Program-made: the position numbers and the translations under genes
The notes under the pieces: model-generated
What the model was told of the DNA's origin: nothing
What the model saw: the letters and a program-made list of their open reading frames with translations, nothing else
Database searches by the model: none
NCBI GenBank assembly: GCA_036734945.1
Contig: DAIMXP010000004.1
Coordinates: 1-64,000 of the forward strand
Direction: 5' to 3'
DNA: 64,000 nt
Source of the DNA: UBA4733 sp036734945
Lineage (GTDB): Bacteria; Chloroflexota; UBA4733
Shown here: positions 7,369 to 15,294 of the stretch, piece after piece
Numbering within the stretch: position 1 is the stretch's first letter
Layout of the letters: every line of letters begins with the position of its first letter

Positions 7369-8826
7369 TCAGTCCTCGGCTTTGTCGTCGTCTTCGGCAC
7401 CAGGAAACCCGTAAGCGTCCCGTGACTCGTCGCTCTCTAGGATATCGGGAAAATCGCCCGGCGGCGCAAGTCCATCTACCATCACCGTCAATTCCTCCAG
7501 GGGAGCGCGGCGTACGTCCAACTTGCCGGTGACGACATCAGCAATCAGGCGAGTTCGATACTCCTGAGCAAGACTGATTTCTGACCGGGCGCGTCTAACA
7601 GCCAGAGCAAGCGGAGAAAGTGGATCGGTAATCCATTGGCAAATGCGCCGTTGCTCTTCCAGGTCCGGCACCGGGAAGACTGCAGTCTTAATCACGTGCT
7701 TCGAAATGCCGTAGCGCGTCACCCCGGTTGCTGCAACGTTAAACTGGCGCGCGAGCGTGGGCGCCTTGAACGCTCTGAACAGGAATTCCCCCATTACCTG
7801 CTTCGGGTCGGGCCGGATCAAGGCGAGATGATAGCCACACAGAACGTCGTCAAGATCGTCAACAACTAAAGCCGGGACTGCAATATCATCCCACATCTCC
7901 GAGTCCTTGGTAATCAGCACATCTCCTTTCCTTAGGCCCAGCCCGGCAACTTCGGCTCTGGTCGCCGTTCCGAGCATGAAAGCCACATCCTGGGTGATGA
8001 AGTCTCGGTTGTAGACATCCGTGTAATTACAAAGCCGAACGGGACATTCACCTTCGGCTGAAACCTTATCCACGCCGCTTAACCGAACAAGGGCAACTTG
8101 CTTCAGACTGCGCACGCTCCAATGCTCCGGCACGTCACCCAGCCACTCGACACCAGAGGGAGCCAGCCGCGAGTTGGCGTCAACGCCGCGCGTGACCGCT
8201 CGGTCGATGATGGCCTGCTTCTGCTCGGTGAGCAGCGCGATGAGTCGCTGCTTGTTGCGGATGTAGCGGCGGATGGCCCGGTCCATTGCGTCGAGGTACG
8301 CCAGTATGGTCCGCTGTTCGTCCATCGGCGGGTAGACCAGTGGGATGTCAAGAAACTGCTCGGGATACAAGCGGAGTCGTGATGGTCGGATTCCGGTAGA
8401 GCGGCAGACGTACTCCGACACGTATGCCCGCGTTCGAAGCAGGTAGTCGATATAGTCGGGCAGCAACGCCATGTGATCCGCTGGCCGATAGACATGGTAG
8501 GAGGGACTGACCAGCCCGGTCTCTTTCGCGACGCCCAGCGCTCCCATCCAGGCCCACATTGTATTGATCACGAGATCGCCTTGGCGGCAAAGTTTATGGC
8601 CGGCGTAGGATTCGGCCATGAACATCGTCACGTTTTTCTGGCGACGTGGCGTCACCCCGGTGATGTGCGAGACCGAAAGCATTTCCTCGGTACCGGTCGC
8701 GGAGCGCTCGTCTACTTCCCGGAACAGGTACTTTGTGCGTTGCTCTCCCCAATGCGTCGGAACGCACTCCAGCCAGCGCAGATGCGACTGGCGGTACTCG
8801 GGATAAGGACGCAGCGCGACGATCAC
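7369..8826 (-). CDS. hsdS: Type I restriction-modification specificity subunit
   Basis: HsdS sets the DNA target of a type I restriction-modification complex. Two target-recognition domains are visible, each ending in the usual conserved helix entry: first half with LYPEQFLDIPLVYPPMDEQ and RTILAYLDAMDRAIRRYI, second half with KHVIKTAVFPVPDLEEQ and RRICQWITDPLS. Each half begins with an H-W motif (THWGEQRTKYLF; EHWSVRSLKQV). The length of 485 residues is normal. The GTG start at 8826 has GAGGTGGG in front and leaves 40 bases to the toxin gene upstream. The partner hsdM is broken and no hsdR is in the window, so this subunit is probably orphaned unless a second system supplies partners. Confidence 0.85.
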   Translation of the reverse strand: MIVALRPYPEYRQSHLRWLECVPTHWGEQRTKYLFREVDERSATGTEEMLSVSHITGVTPRRQKNVTMFMAESYAGHKLCRQGDLVINTMWAWMGALGVAKETGLVSPSYHVYRPADHMALLPDYIDYLLRTRAYVSEYVCRSTGIRPSRLRLYPEQFLDIPLVYPPMDEQRTILAYLDAMDRAIRRYIRNKQRLIALLTEQKQAIIDRAVTRGVDANSRLAPSGVEWLGDVPEHWSVRSLKQVALVRLSGVDKVSAEGECPVRLCNYTDVYNRDFITQDVAFMLGTATRAEVAGLGLRKGDVLITKDSEMWDDIAVPALVVDDLDDVLCGYHLALIRPDPKQVMGEFLFRAFKAPTLARQFNVAATGVTRYGISKHVIKTAVFPVPDLEEQRRICQWITDPLSPLALAVRRARSEISLAQEYRTRLIADVVTGKLDVRRAPLEELTVMVDGLAPPGDFPDILESDESRDAYGFPGAEDDDKAED

Positions 8827-8866
8827 AAGCCCACCTCGCGCGCCGTCACAATGACGCCATGGCGGA

Positions 8867-9277
8867 TTAGGGGTCGCGCCGGCGTATGCCGGGCACTCGA
8901 TCAAAGTCACGATCGAACGATACAACCGTGCTGATGTGCGCATGCTGCATATGCGCCACCACCAGGGCGTCTACGAAGTCCAGCGCCGCTGTCGCGGCGT
9001 ACAGGTCGAGCGCAAACAAGTAGAGGCTTTTGTTCGGGAGCTTCAACCCCTTCAGGCCTATGATCACCCCCAGCTTTTCCGCGATCTCCGCCCGCGGCCG
9101 GTTATAAAGAGCCTTCGAGGAAAGCACCTGCACCGCCTCGACGAGCACACCTTCACAGGTCGTCGCAACACCGGTACCGCTCTCCAACTGCTCAAAGAAC
9201 TGCCCAGCTTGGTGAGACATCGTCAGGTTGTCCTGGGTGATGTACCGAATGATGGGATTGGTGTCGAGAAATTCCAT
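8867..9277 (-). CDS. vapC: PIN-domain toxin
   Basis: This 136-residue PIN-domain protein is the likely toxin of a second type II pair. It has MEFLDTNPIIRYI at the N-terminus (first Asp), a central Glu in CEGVLVEAVQVL, Asp residues in LDFVDALVVAHM, and the terminal SFDRDFDRVPGI signature. Its antitoxin gene of the AbrB type lies 18 bases upstream. The pair is wedged between hsdM and hsdS, a common way for addiction modules to sit inside restriction loci. The ribonuclease role is inferred from the family; no target is predicted. Confidence 0.82.
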   Translation of the reverse strand: MEFLDTNPIIRYITQDNLTMSHQAGQFFEQLESGTGVATTCEGVLVEAVQVLSSKALYNRPRAEIAEKLGVIIGLKGLKLPNKSLYLFALDLYAATAALDFVDALVVAHMQHAHISTVVSFDRDFDRVPGIRRRDP

Positions 9278-9295
9278 GATCGTGCAGTCAGGCCG

Positions 9296-9553
9296 CTAAT
9301 CCAGCCCCTCTCTTGCCACATGCCCGGCGTGCTCCTCAGCGGCAATCTCCGTCATCTCCTGGTCGGTATGCGGCTGAGGCAAGGGCGGAATGGAGCAGGC
9401 AATCTGCTTGAGGCGCGAGGGGGCCGGCTTCACCCGGACGCTACCTTGATCGAGATCGAACTCCACGGTGTCCCGCGGCTTCAACCCCAACAGCCGACGA
9501 TATTCCAACGGGATGGTGACCTGGCCTTTGGGACTCACACTGCCCTGCCGCAT
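9296..9553 (-). CDS. AbrB/SpoVT-type antitoxin
   Basis: This 85-residue protein has a swapped-hairpin AbrB DNA-binding domain at its N-terminus: MRQGSVSPKGQVTIPLEYRR then LLGLKPRDTVEFDLDQGSV. The remaining ~35 residues, with PPLPQPHTDQE, would bind the PIN toxin encoded 18 bases downstream. The start at 9553 gives the typical family N-terminus; AAGGA lies ten bases before it. The frame is open further upstream but that extension does not look like protein. Autoregulation of the pair is expected by analogy. Confidence 0.8.
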   Translation of the reverse strand: MRQGSVSPKGQVTIPLEYRRLLGLKPRDTVEFDLDQGSVRVKPAPSRLKQIACSIPPLPQPHTDQEMTEIAAEEHAGHVAREGLD

Positions 9554-9684
9554 GCTGCTTCGGTCCTTGTCTTTGCTGTAAAACTGCCCAGGGGTGAGTG
9601 TACCTGCTCCTTCGAGTCGGATCAATACGAAGAGTTGTACCCACCGACTGCGGTACGCAATCCCTGGCTTGCCGGACACGGCGT

Positions 9685-11116
9685 TCACCGCACGGCCGCC
9701 GTTTCGACCAGGATCGTGCCGAGCAGCCCCTCCGCCTCCCGCTCCAGCGCTTCAATGTCCGCGCGGATCGTCTCCAGCGAGCGTTGCGGTTCCGGCTGGT
9801 AGAAGTAGCGCGTGAACGAAATCTCGTAGCCAATCTTGGTGCCAGCATCGTCGATCCAGGCGTCCGGGACGTGGGGCAGCACTTCGCGGTGGAAGAAGTC
9901 CTCAATGCCGCCCGGCTCCAGCAAAGGCACTTGTTCGCTGTCCCGCAGTTCGGGGTCCGACTCGTACTCTACAACGCGCGGCTGGCCACTCACGGCAACG
10001 TCGTAGCGACCATGCAGCGGATCGGCATTGACTTTTCCTGGACGGTGCATGCGTTTGATCACCGGCGCCGCCGTCTCATCGCCGCGGGTCAGTTCGACTC
10101 GGAGCAGTTTTTGCCCACGGGCCGTCAGCTTGAGAGCGAACCGCCCGGCCTCCTCCCCGATGCGCTCGAGGAAGGCGTTGAAGTCGACGTGCGGCCCGGG
10201 GCCGAGCGTCTCGGTGACGCGGTCAACCAGCGCGGCCAGCGGCTCCTCCCCGACCTCGGCGCACTTCCGACGCAAGCTGGCGCGCGCGGCCTCAGACAGG
10301 TCGACTTGCAAGCGCAGCGGGCGTTCCACACTGATCTTCAAGTTGCCGAACGCCGCATTGGGGAAGATCTTGGAGTGTTCGCTCTCCTCGAAGGTCAGGA
10401 AGCGCTCGCAGATGGCGCGGATGTCTTCGTCGGCCAGTTCGCAGTTCTTCTTGCCCAGGTTCTTGCGCAGCGGTCGGTACCGGGCGGTGGCGTCGATCAA
10501 CTGCACCTTGCCCTTGCGCTGCGCATGTTTGCGGTTGGTGAGGACCCAGATGTAGGTGGTTATGCCCGTGTTGTAGAAGAGGTTCAGCGGCAGGGCGATG
10601 ATCGCTTCCAGCCAGTCCTGCTCGATGATCCAACGGCGGATGTTCGACTCGCCCTGCCCGGCGTCGCCGGTGCCGCAGGCGCCGTCGTACACCAGGTAGG
10701 TGCCGGACTCGATCTGGTCGGCAACCGGCAGAAAGATCAGGTTGGCCATGAGTGTCACCACGTCGCGCGGTGTGAAGTGTTCGCCGGCTTCCTCGTTGTT
10801 CTCCTCGTTGAAGCGGCGGATCAACTCCTCAAAGATCGTGCCCATAGCGTGGTTGTCGAGGCCGGGCAGGCGCACGGCGCCGTCGTGCTGGTAGGCCGGT
10901 TCGGGACTCAAGTTGATCGTCGGATCGAGGAACTTCTCGATAACGTTGCCAAGGACATCGGCGTCGACCAGTGTCGGAACCTGATTACAGAACTTGAACT
11001 TGTCGAGAATATCCTGGACGTTGGACGATCCCGGCGGCGTCGAGGCGCGCCTTCATCTGGAGCACCTCCTGCTTGGTCGGCTCCAGCACGGCGTCGAGGC
11101 GGCGGATCACCGTCAC
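9685..11116 (-). pseudogene. hsdM: Type I methyltransferase subunit, broken by two internal deletions
   Basis: The original gene starts with GTG at 11116, overlapping the HepT stop in a GTGA, and reads VTVIRRLDAVLEPTKQEVL. Around 11027-11034 the frame jumps from LDAAG to SNVQDILDKFKFCNQ, so most of the N-terminal helical domain is missing and the frame shifts. The downstream frame has LPGLDNHAMGTIFEELIRRF and EEAGEHFTPRDVV, and reaches the SAM motif YDGACGTG. There, near 10664-10672, it jumps in frame straight to GDAGQGESNIRRWI. In intact homologues some 140-150 residues lie between, including the catalytic NPPY motif. The C-terminal half to 9685 is continuous. Loss of NPPY means no methylation activity. 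Short matching bases at the second junction suggest deletion by microhomology. Confidence 0.8.
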
Positions 11117-11484
11117 GTCGCGTCACCGCCTTCGCTCTGGCGTTCCATTTCGAATGCGCGCCTGACCTCCGGCTCTACTTCCGGCAAGTCCGAGTGGACC
11201 GTCTTCCAGACGATTTCGCGGTCCACTCGGTCGTATTCGTGGATCACCACGTCCCGGATGCCGGCCATGTTGCGCCAGGGGATCGCCGGATAGCGTGCTC
11301 TGATCTCTGCCGGCACTCGCTTCGCCGCCTCGCCCATGATCTCCAGAGCGCGGACGGTTGCGTACACCGTCTTCTCATCTGCGACGAACGCTTCGAACGT
11401 CATCCCGTGCGTGAAGCGCATCGCCGCTGCCATGGCGGTGAAGATATCCTCGAGGTAGGCGACGTAGCCCCGTTCTGGCCTCAC
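11113..11484 (-). CDS. hepT: HEPN-domain toxin (HepT-like)
   Basis: This 123-residue HEPN protein is the ribonuclease half of a HEPN/MNT toxin-antitoxin system. The diagnostic RxxxxH motif followed by Tyr is seen in IRDVVIHEYDRVD near residue 80. The start overlaps the end of the MNT gene in ATGA, and its stop overlaps the hsdM start in GTGA, so the three were once co-translated. HEPN/MNT pairs often sit beside type I restriction genes. In known systems the MNT partner neutralises HepT by adding AMP groups to the Tyr near the motif; the Tyr here would allow that. Confidence 0.85.
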   Translation of the reverse strand: MRPERGYVAYLEDIFTAMAAAMRFTHGMTFEAFVADEKTVYATVRALEIMGEAAKRVPAEIRARYPAIPWRNMAGIRDVVIHEYDRVDREIVWKTVHSDLPEVEPEVRRAFEMERQSEGGDAT

Positions 11485-11798
11485 AGTGCCACGACTTCCG
11501 GGAGGACGCGGCGAGCGATGCGGGGCTTGAGCGCGCTGCGCATCACCAGGTCAACCTGGATGCCCAGCAATTCGCTCAGCGTGTCCTGGAGTTCGACGTA
11601 GGCAAAGAGCCCTGGCGTCTCCGCAAACTCCACCAGCACATCCAGGTCGCTCTGCGGCTGCTGCTCCCCGCGTACATAGGAACCGAACAGGCTGAGCGTC
11701 TCCACGCCGTAGCGTTGCCGCAGGTCAGGCAGGCATTGCCGGAGGAGCACGCGAAACTGCTCAACTTCGGGGCTCACGCCACTAGCCGCTGGTTGCAT
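11481..11798 (-). CDS. mntA: MNT-domain nucleotidyltransferase antitoxin
   Basis: This minimal nucleotidyltransferase of 105 residues carries the GSx10DxD signature as LFGSYVRGEQQPQSDLDVLV and a third acidic residue in IQVDLVMRSALKP. It is the antitoxin partner of the HEPN gene that follows with an ATGA overlap. Its probable action is AMPylation of HepT, as in characterised MntA-HepT pairs. The start at 11798 was chosen because GGGAGG lies seven bases before it; an earlier ATG at 11819 lacks such a site. Confidence 0.83.
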   Translation of the reverse strand: MQPAASGVSPEVEQFRVLLRQCLPDLRQRYGVETLSLFGSYVRGEQQPQSDLDVLVEFAETPGLFAYVELQDTLSELLGIQVDLVMRSALKPRIARRVLPEVVAL

Positions 11799-11935
11799 TC
11801 TCACGCCTCCCTTGACCAATCACCGTTACCTGCTACAACCGTACACGACGAACCAGCCAGGCGTCAAGGTGAACCGTCAGGCTGAAACGCCACGGGAGAT
11901 TTCTCGGACGGCAGATCAAATCCGACTGCATCTGA

Positions 11936-12466
11936 CTACCTTACGCGGTCGGCGCCATGGTTGTTATCAGATGGGTTTTCCGTACCGCCAGGGGTCTTTG
12001 CTGCCGTCACGTCGTCCTCCCGAATCGGTGCGGCGACCAGCAGCGCTTCGAGGGCACGGGCATATTTGCGCCTGAGCCGCTCGGCTTCTTCCGGCAGCAG
12101 CAGCTCCAGACGGGCTGGATCAAGATTGTCCTCAATGTCAGCCAGCTTGACCTTCAGGGCGTCGGGGTTTGCGCGCACCTGCGCCCAATAGTCCGCGTCG
12201 GGCTGGCCCTTCTCGTGGGTGATTGCTCCGATTGCTGCCACGACACGATCGCTGGCCCCTGCTTTCCGAAGATCTTCGGGCTTTAGCGACGTGTCTTCGA
12301 TGGCGTCGTGAAGGATGGCGATCATCTGCAACACGGGATCGTCAAACGCCGCCATCACCCGCATGGGATGCGTGATGTATGGGAGTTTGCAGCGTCCTTT
12401 GTCGCGCTACCCCCGGTGAGCGCTAACTGCCATAGCGATGGCATCGTCAACGGTGAATTTTTCCAT
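11936..12466 (-). pseudogene. HD-domain phosphohydrolase with in-frame amber codon
   Basis: The frame from ATG 12466 reads MEKFTVDDAIAMAVSAHRG, then TAG at 12409-12407, then RDKGRCKLPYITHPMRVMAA and onward to 11936. The order is that of SpoT/RelA-like HD hydrolases: first His in SAHRG, HP in THPMRVM, HD in AILHDAIEDT, and later KLADIEDNL. AGGAGG lies upstream of 12466, so this is the native start. The TAG replaces the residue after AHRG, usually Gln, so a single C-to-T change of CAG explains it. Restart at the ATG of MRVM (12364) would make a protein lacking the first His. Either a pseudogene, a truncated product or read-through; I favour pseudogene. Confidence 0.65.
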
Positions 12467-12553
12467 AGAACGAGCATACCTCCTACGACGGACTCACCAC
12501 TTTCGGTCCCGGTACCTGCCCCTTCCGCAGTCGCTTCGCCATCTCCTGCGGCT

Positions 12554-13214
12554 TCACCCTGGGTGTGGACCGTCACCGCCAGTTGGTGGGCGGACGCTGA
12601 CGGCCGCGTAGATCTGGCCAAGGAACCGGCTCGGTCGCGTCGCCACCTGCCGGGTATCAACGAAGCCGGCCTGCTTGGCGAGCGCCTGCCACGTCCCGAA
12701 ACTGAACGGGTAGGGTACCCAGTGGTTGCCGTGATCGGTATTGTACTCCACCAGCACCAGCCGTCCGCCGGGCCGCAGCGCGGCGATGATGGTGCGCAAC
12801 ACCGGAAGCTTGTGACATGGTTCAATGCGACATGACAGTTTGGCCGCCTTCCCCTCTGGTAGAGGGCCGCAAACTGTCATGTCCCACCGAGCGTGGACTG
12901 AACCTTGTCTTGTCCCTGGTGAAATGTAAGGCGTTGGCCATCACGATGCCATCAAGAGGCGGCAGGCCCAGGGAGTGGGCAAAATCGGCCTGGCGGTACG
13001 TTACCTGGGTGGCGGGAAAGCAGCGGCGCAGCGCCTGCACCTGCCGCTCCAGCGTGTTCCTCTCCCGATCCACCGAGTAGATGCGCCCGGCGGAACCGAG
13101 CAGATCGGCCAGGGCCAGGGTGAAGGCGCCATCGCCGGAGCCGAAATCGGCCCAGACCGCACCGCCGCCTTCGACGCCCTCACGCAGGAGTGCCACGTGG
13201 TCGCTATGGTCCAT
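12554..13214 (-). pseudogene. Class I SAM methyltransferase interrupted by a 95-bp insertion
   Basis: The N-terminal part reads MDHSDHVALLREGVEGGG, then WADFGSGDGAFTLALADLLG (SAM-binding motif I) and GRIYSVDRE, up to NALHFTRDK. There a 95-base inverted-repeat element interrupts the frame. Beyond it the same gene resumes as LPVLRTIIAALRPGGRLVLV, then PYPFSFGTWQALAKQAGF and ends at 12554. Removing bases 12814-12908 plus one copy of the CTTGT duplication restores RDKLPVLRTII in frame, proving the gene was once whole. The family is a Methyltransf_25/UbiE-like enzyme of unknown substrate. A copy of its first codons lies at 13832-13891, beyond the P-loop gene. Confidence 0.8.
12814..12908. mobile_element. 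95-bp MITE-like inverted-repeat insertion with CTTGT target duplication
   Basis: The element is flanked by two CTTGT copies (12809-12813 and 12909-12913). Its ends are imperfect inverted repeats: GACATGGTTCA at the left against TGAACCTTGT at the right. A longer internal inverted repeat, GACATGACAGTTTG (from 12829) and CAAACTGTCATGTC, brackets a GC-rich loop with CCTCTGGTAGAGG. It encodes nothing. Excision with one CTTGT restores the methyltransferase frame exactly, so it is a true insertion of a non-autonomous transposable element. The parent transposase is not in the window. Confidence 0.8.
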
Positions 13215-13253
13215 CCGTATGCACGTTGCCCATCCCGCCAGCGGCAGCGCCGC

Positions 13254-13811
13254 CTAGCGCGTACCTTTCGCGAGCAGTTGCCCTCGTGCCACCTCCAGAC
13301 CGGTCTCGAATCCCGCAGTGGCGAGGTCGATATACGGCAGCGCAAGGTTGGCGCACTCGCGCTCGATGTGCGTCGACCAGACCACAATGCGCTCGACAAG
13401 TCGATCTCGCCCCTCGGCGGTAAGGCGCTCGTAGATCCGATGGTTGGTCGCGTGCCCGAAGAGCGCCTCGACCGTCGCCGACGACCGGCCGATGAAGCAC
13501 GCCTGAACGCCGGCGGGCAGGAACTCTCGAAGGGCGACCACATGCCGAGGCAGGAAGCCGACGCCTTCGATCAGCGCGTCTGGCAACTGCAGGTCGAGCA
13601 CGAGCGCCGTTTGCCGCAGGTGTGGGAAGAAGATGTCGGCTTCGCGCGCAAAGTCATGGGCATCCATCGCCGCCTTGAGTGCTGGGAGCAACGGCAGCAG
13701 TACGCCGCGCAGCAGGTCGGTCGAGACGACCGCCAGCTCGTGCTCGCGGTTAATCTGCTGGGAGAGCAGCGACTTGCCGCAGCGCGGAGCGCCGCCAAGG
13801 AGGTAGATCAC
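13254..13811 (-). CDS. P-loop ATPase/kinase-like protein
   Basis: This is a 185-residue P-loop NTPase beginning almost directly with the Walker A motif LLGGAPRCGKSLL. Acidic residues VVSTDLLRG and LIEGVGFLP look like the substrate-binding and lid parts of small-molecule kinases such as 2-phosphoglycerate kinase or zeta-toxin relatives. The start is GTG at 13811, six bases after GGAG. It lies between the methyltransferase and a copied methyltransferase 5' end, so it may have been inserted into that gene's leader. The substrate is unknown. Confidence 0.65.
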   Translation of the reverse strand: MIYLLGGAPRCGKSLLSQQINREHELAVVSTDLLRGVLLPLLPALKAAMDAHDFAREADIFFPHLRQTALVLDLQLPDALIEGVGFLPRHVVALREFLPAGVQACFIGRSSATVEALFGHATNHRIYERLTAEGRDRLVERIVVWSTHIERECANLALPYIDLATAGFETGLEVARGQLLAKGTR

Positions 13812-13831
13812 TGGGCACTCCAATTGACCAC

Positions 13832-13891
13832 TCAACGGCCGCCGACTTCGATCCCCTCGCGCGGTGGCGCGACATGATCGTGATGGTCCAT
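13832..13891 (-). repeat. Duplicated 5' end of the methyltransferase gene
   Basis: The frame reads MDHHDHVAPPREGIEVGGR then stop. It aligns with the methyltransferase start at 13214 (MDHSDHVALLREGVEGGG), and the two are also similar at the DNA level. The 19-codon frame is probably a relic, not a gene. It lies just upstream of the P-loop kinase gene, which separates the two copies. Confidence 0.5.
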
Positions 13892-13907
13892 CCACAGTCG
13901 CTGCGGG

Positions 13908-14234
13908 TCAGGCCGAGGGCGACCGCTTGAGTTCGATCACGTAGTTGCGGTGACGCTTTTCTCCGATGTTGGTGAGCCGGTTGTCTACCTTGCCCTCCAG
14001 TACTGCCACGAACGTGACCTGGTCATCCTTGAACTGCACATCGTGGTAGTCCGCCGGGTTATCGGGATCGGCGAAGCGGATCAAACCGCCGGACTCCACG
14101 ATGAAGAAGTAGTCTGTGCGGTGGATATGCTTCGCCAGCGACTCGCCCGGAGCGAGGGCGAGGTCCCAGACGCGCACCCGCTCGTTCTCAAAGAGCACTT
14201 TCGTGCCGACCTCCTCGGCTGGCAGTGTTGTCAT
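13908..14234 (-). CDS. Small cupin-fold protein
   Basis: This 108-residue single-domain cupin starts as MTTLPAEEVGTKVLFENERV, then VWDLALAPGESLAKHIHRTD, giving two His residues and an acidic residue in the first cupin motif, and later NYVIELK. Small cupins of this form bind a metal and act as isomerases, dioxygenases or ligand sensors; nothing here decides which. GGGAGAAGCGA precedes the chosen ATG. It is the same strand as the P-loop gene after it but separated by about 100 bases. Confidence 0.65.
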   Translation of the reverse strand: MTTLPAEEVGTKVLFENERVRVWDLALAPGESLAKHIHRTDYFFIVESGGLIRFADPDNPADYHDVQFKDDQVTFVAVLEGKVDNRLTNIGEKRHRNYVIELKRSPSA

Positions 14235-14352
14235 TCGCTTCTCCCTGACGTCGGTGACGAATGACGATCGTAGCATCCCGCACGGGCCGTATGTAGCGCA
14301 GGTACTCACTCTGATTCTATCCGCCGTTCACAGGAGACCGCCCGTCATCCAG

Positions 14353-15294
14353 CTACCCATTCGACCACCCCAGCAACGCCTTGACCCTGGCAAGATCGAA
14401 GCCGCCGGAGCCGCCGATGTGGGCGGCGGTGAGGGCGCCGCAGGCGTTGCCGCGGCGCATGCAGGCCGTCAGGTCGTCTCCCTGTAACCAGCCGGCCAGG
14501 AAGCCGGCGTCGAAGGCGTCACCCGCGCCGGTGGTGTCCTGTACGATCACGGGGAAGGCTGGTAGGTTGACGCGTTGCGTGCCATTGACCGCCAACGCGC
14601 CGTCGGCGCCGCACTTGATGGCGACCGTCCGTACACGGGCGGCTAGCTGCTCCAGGGCGCCGGCAACGCTGGCGACGCCGGTCAGGGCGAGGGCCTCGAC
14701 AGCGTTCGGCAGGAAGATGTCGAGCCCTTCCAGCAAGCCCCCGACTTCCCATTGCTCGGCCGGATCGTGGCCGGTATCGGCCGATGTGGTGAGGCCAAGG
14801 GCATGGGCACGCGCCAGCAGCTCGGGGACGCGAGGGCGGAGCGCCGCCTGCAAGAAGTAGGATGAGAGGTGCAGGTGGCGGGCACGGGCCACGACATCAA
14901 AGCGGATATGCTCCAGCGCTGCCTGGGCCATGCTGCCGGGATAGGTGAGGATGGCCCGGTCCTGCCGCGTCGAGAGGAGCACGCTCGCCCCGGTGTACTG
15001 TGCGGGATCAATCAACACGCCGCTGCTATCGATCCCCTGGCGGTCCAAGTGGCTGAGCATGAACTGACCGAAAGGATCATCGCCGACCAGGCCGCAGATT
15101 CCCACCCGCAGCCCCAGGGCGGCCAGGCCGGTAGCGGTCAGCACGCCGCTGGAACCCGCCGTCAGCGTGACCTGCTCCACCAGTTGCTCGGCGCCGAAGA
15201 CGGGCATGCCGGCCAGCCCGCTCACGATGATGTCGACATTGATCTCCGCCACGACGACAACGTCCAGGTCGCGGCCTCCCGTCGTGCCGTTCAC
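14353..15294 (-). CDS. PfkB-family carbohydrate kinase
   Basis: This is a 313-residue ribokinase-family kinase. It has DVVVVAEINVDIIVSGL at the N-terminus, LTAGSSGVLTATGLAALG as substrate-binding loop, and QDTTGAGDAFDAGFLAGW with the catalytic Asp. It starts with GTG at 15294, overlapping the stop of the SIS isomerase gene in GTGA. The isomerase-kinase pair suggests handling of an aldose or amino sugar phosphate, for example a tagatose- or fructose-phosphate type route. The minus-strand run amidohydrolase - SIS - kinase faces away from the binding-protein gene at 17805 and may share its control region. Substrate unknown. Confidence 0.75.
   Translation of the reverse strand: MNGTTGGRDLDVVVVAEINVDIIVSGLAGMPVFGAEQLVEQVTLTAGSSGVLTATGLAALGLRVGICGLVGDDPFGQFMLSHLDRQGIDSSGVLIDPAQYTGASVLLSTRQDRAILTYPGSMAQAALEHIRFDVVARARHLHLSSYFLQAALRPRVPELLARAHALGLTTSADTGHDPAEQWEVGGLLEGLDIFLPNAVEALALTGVASVAGALEQLAARVRTVAIKCGADGALAVNGTQRVNLPAFPVIVQDTTGAGDAFDAGFLAGWLQGDDLTACMRRGNACGALTAAHIGGSGGFDLARVKALLGWSNG

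Noticed and set aside
9598..11601. 667-codon open frame on the plus strand
   Set aside because: It is antisense to the hsdM pseudogene and flanking genes, whose translations match known families. The plus frame has only GC-driven composition.
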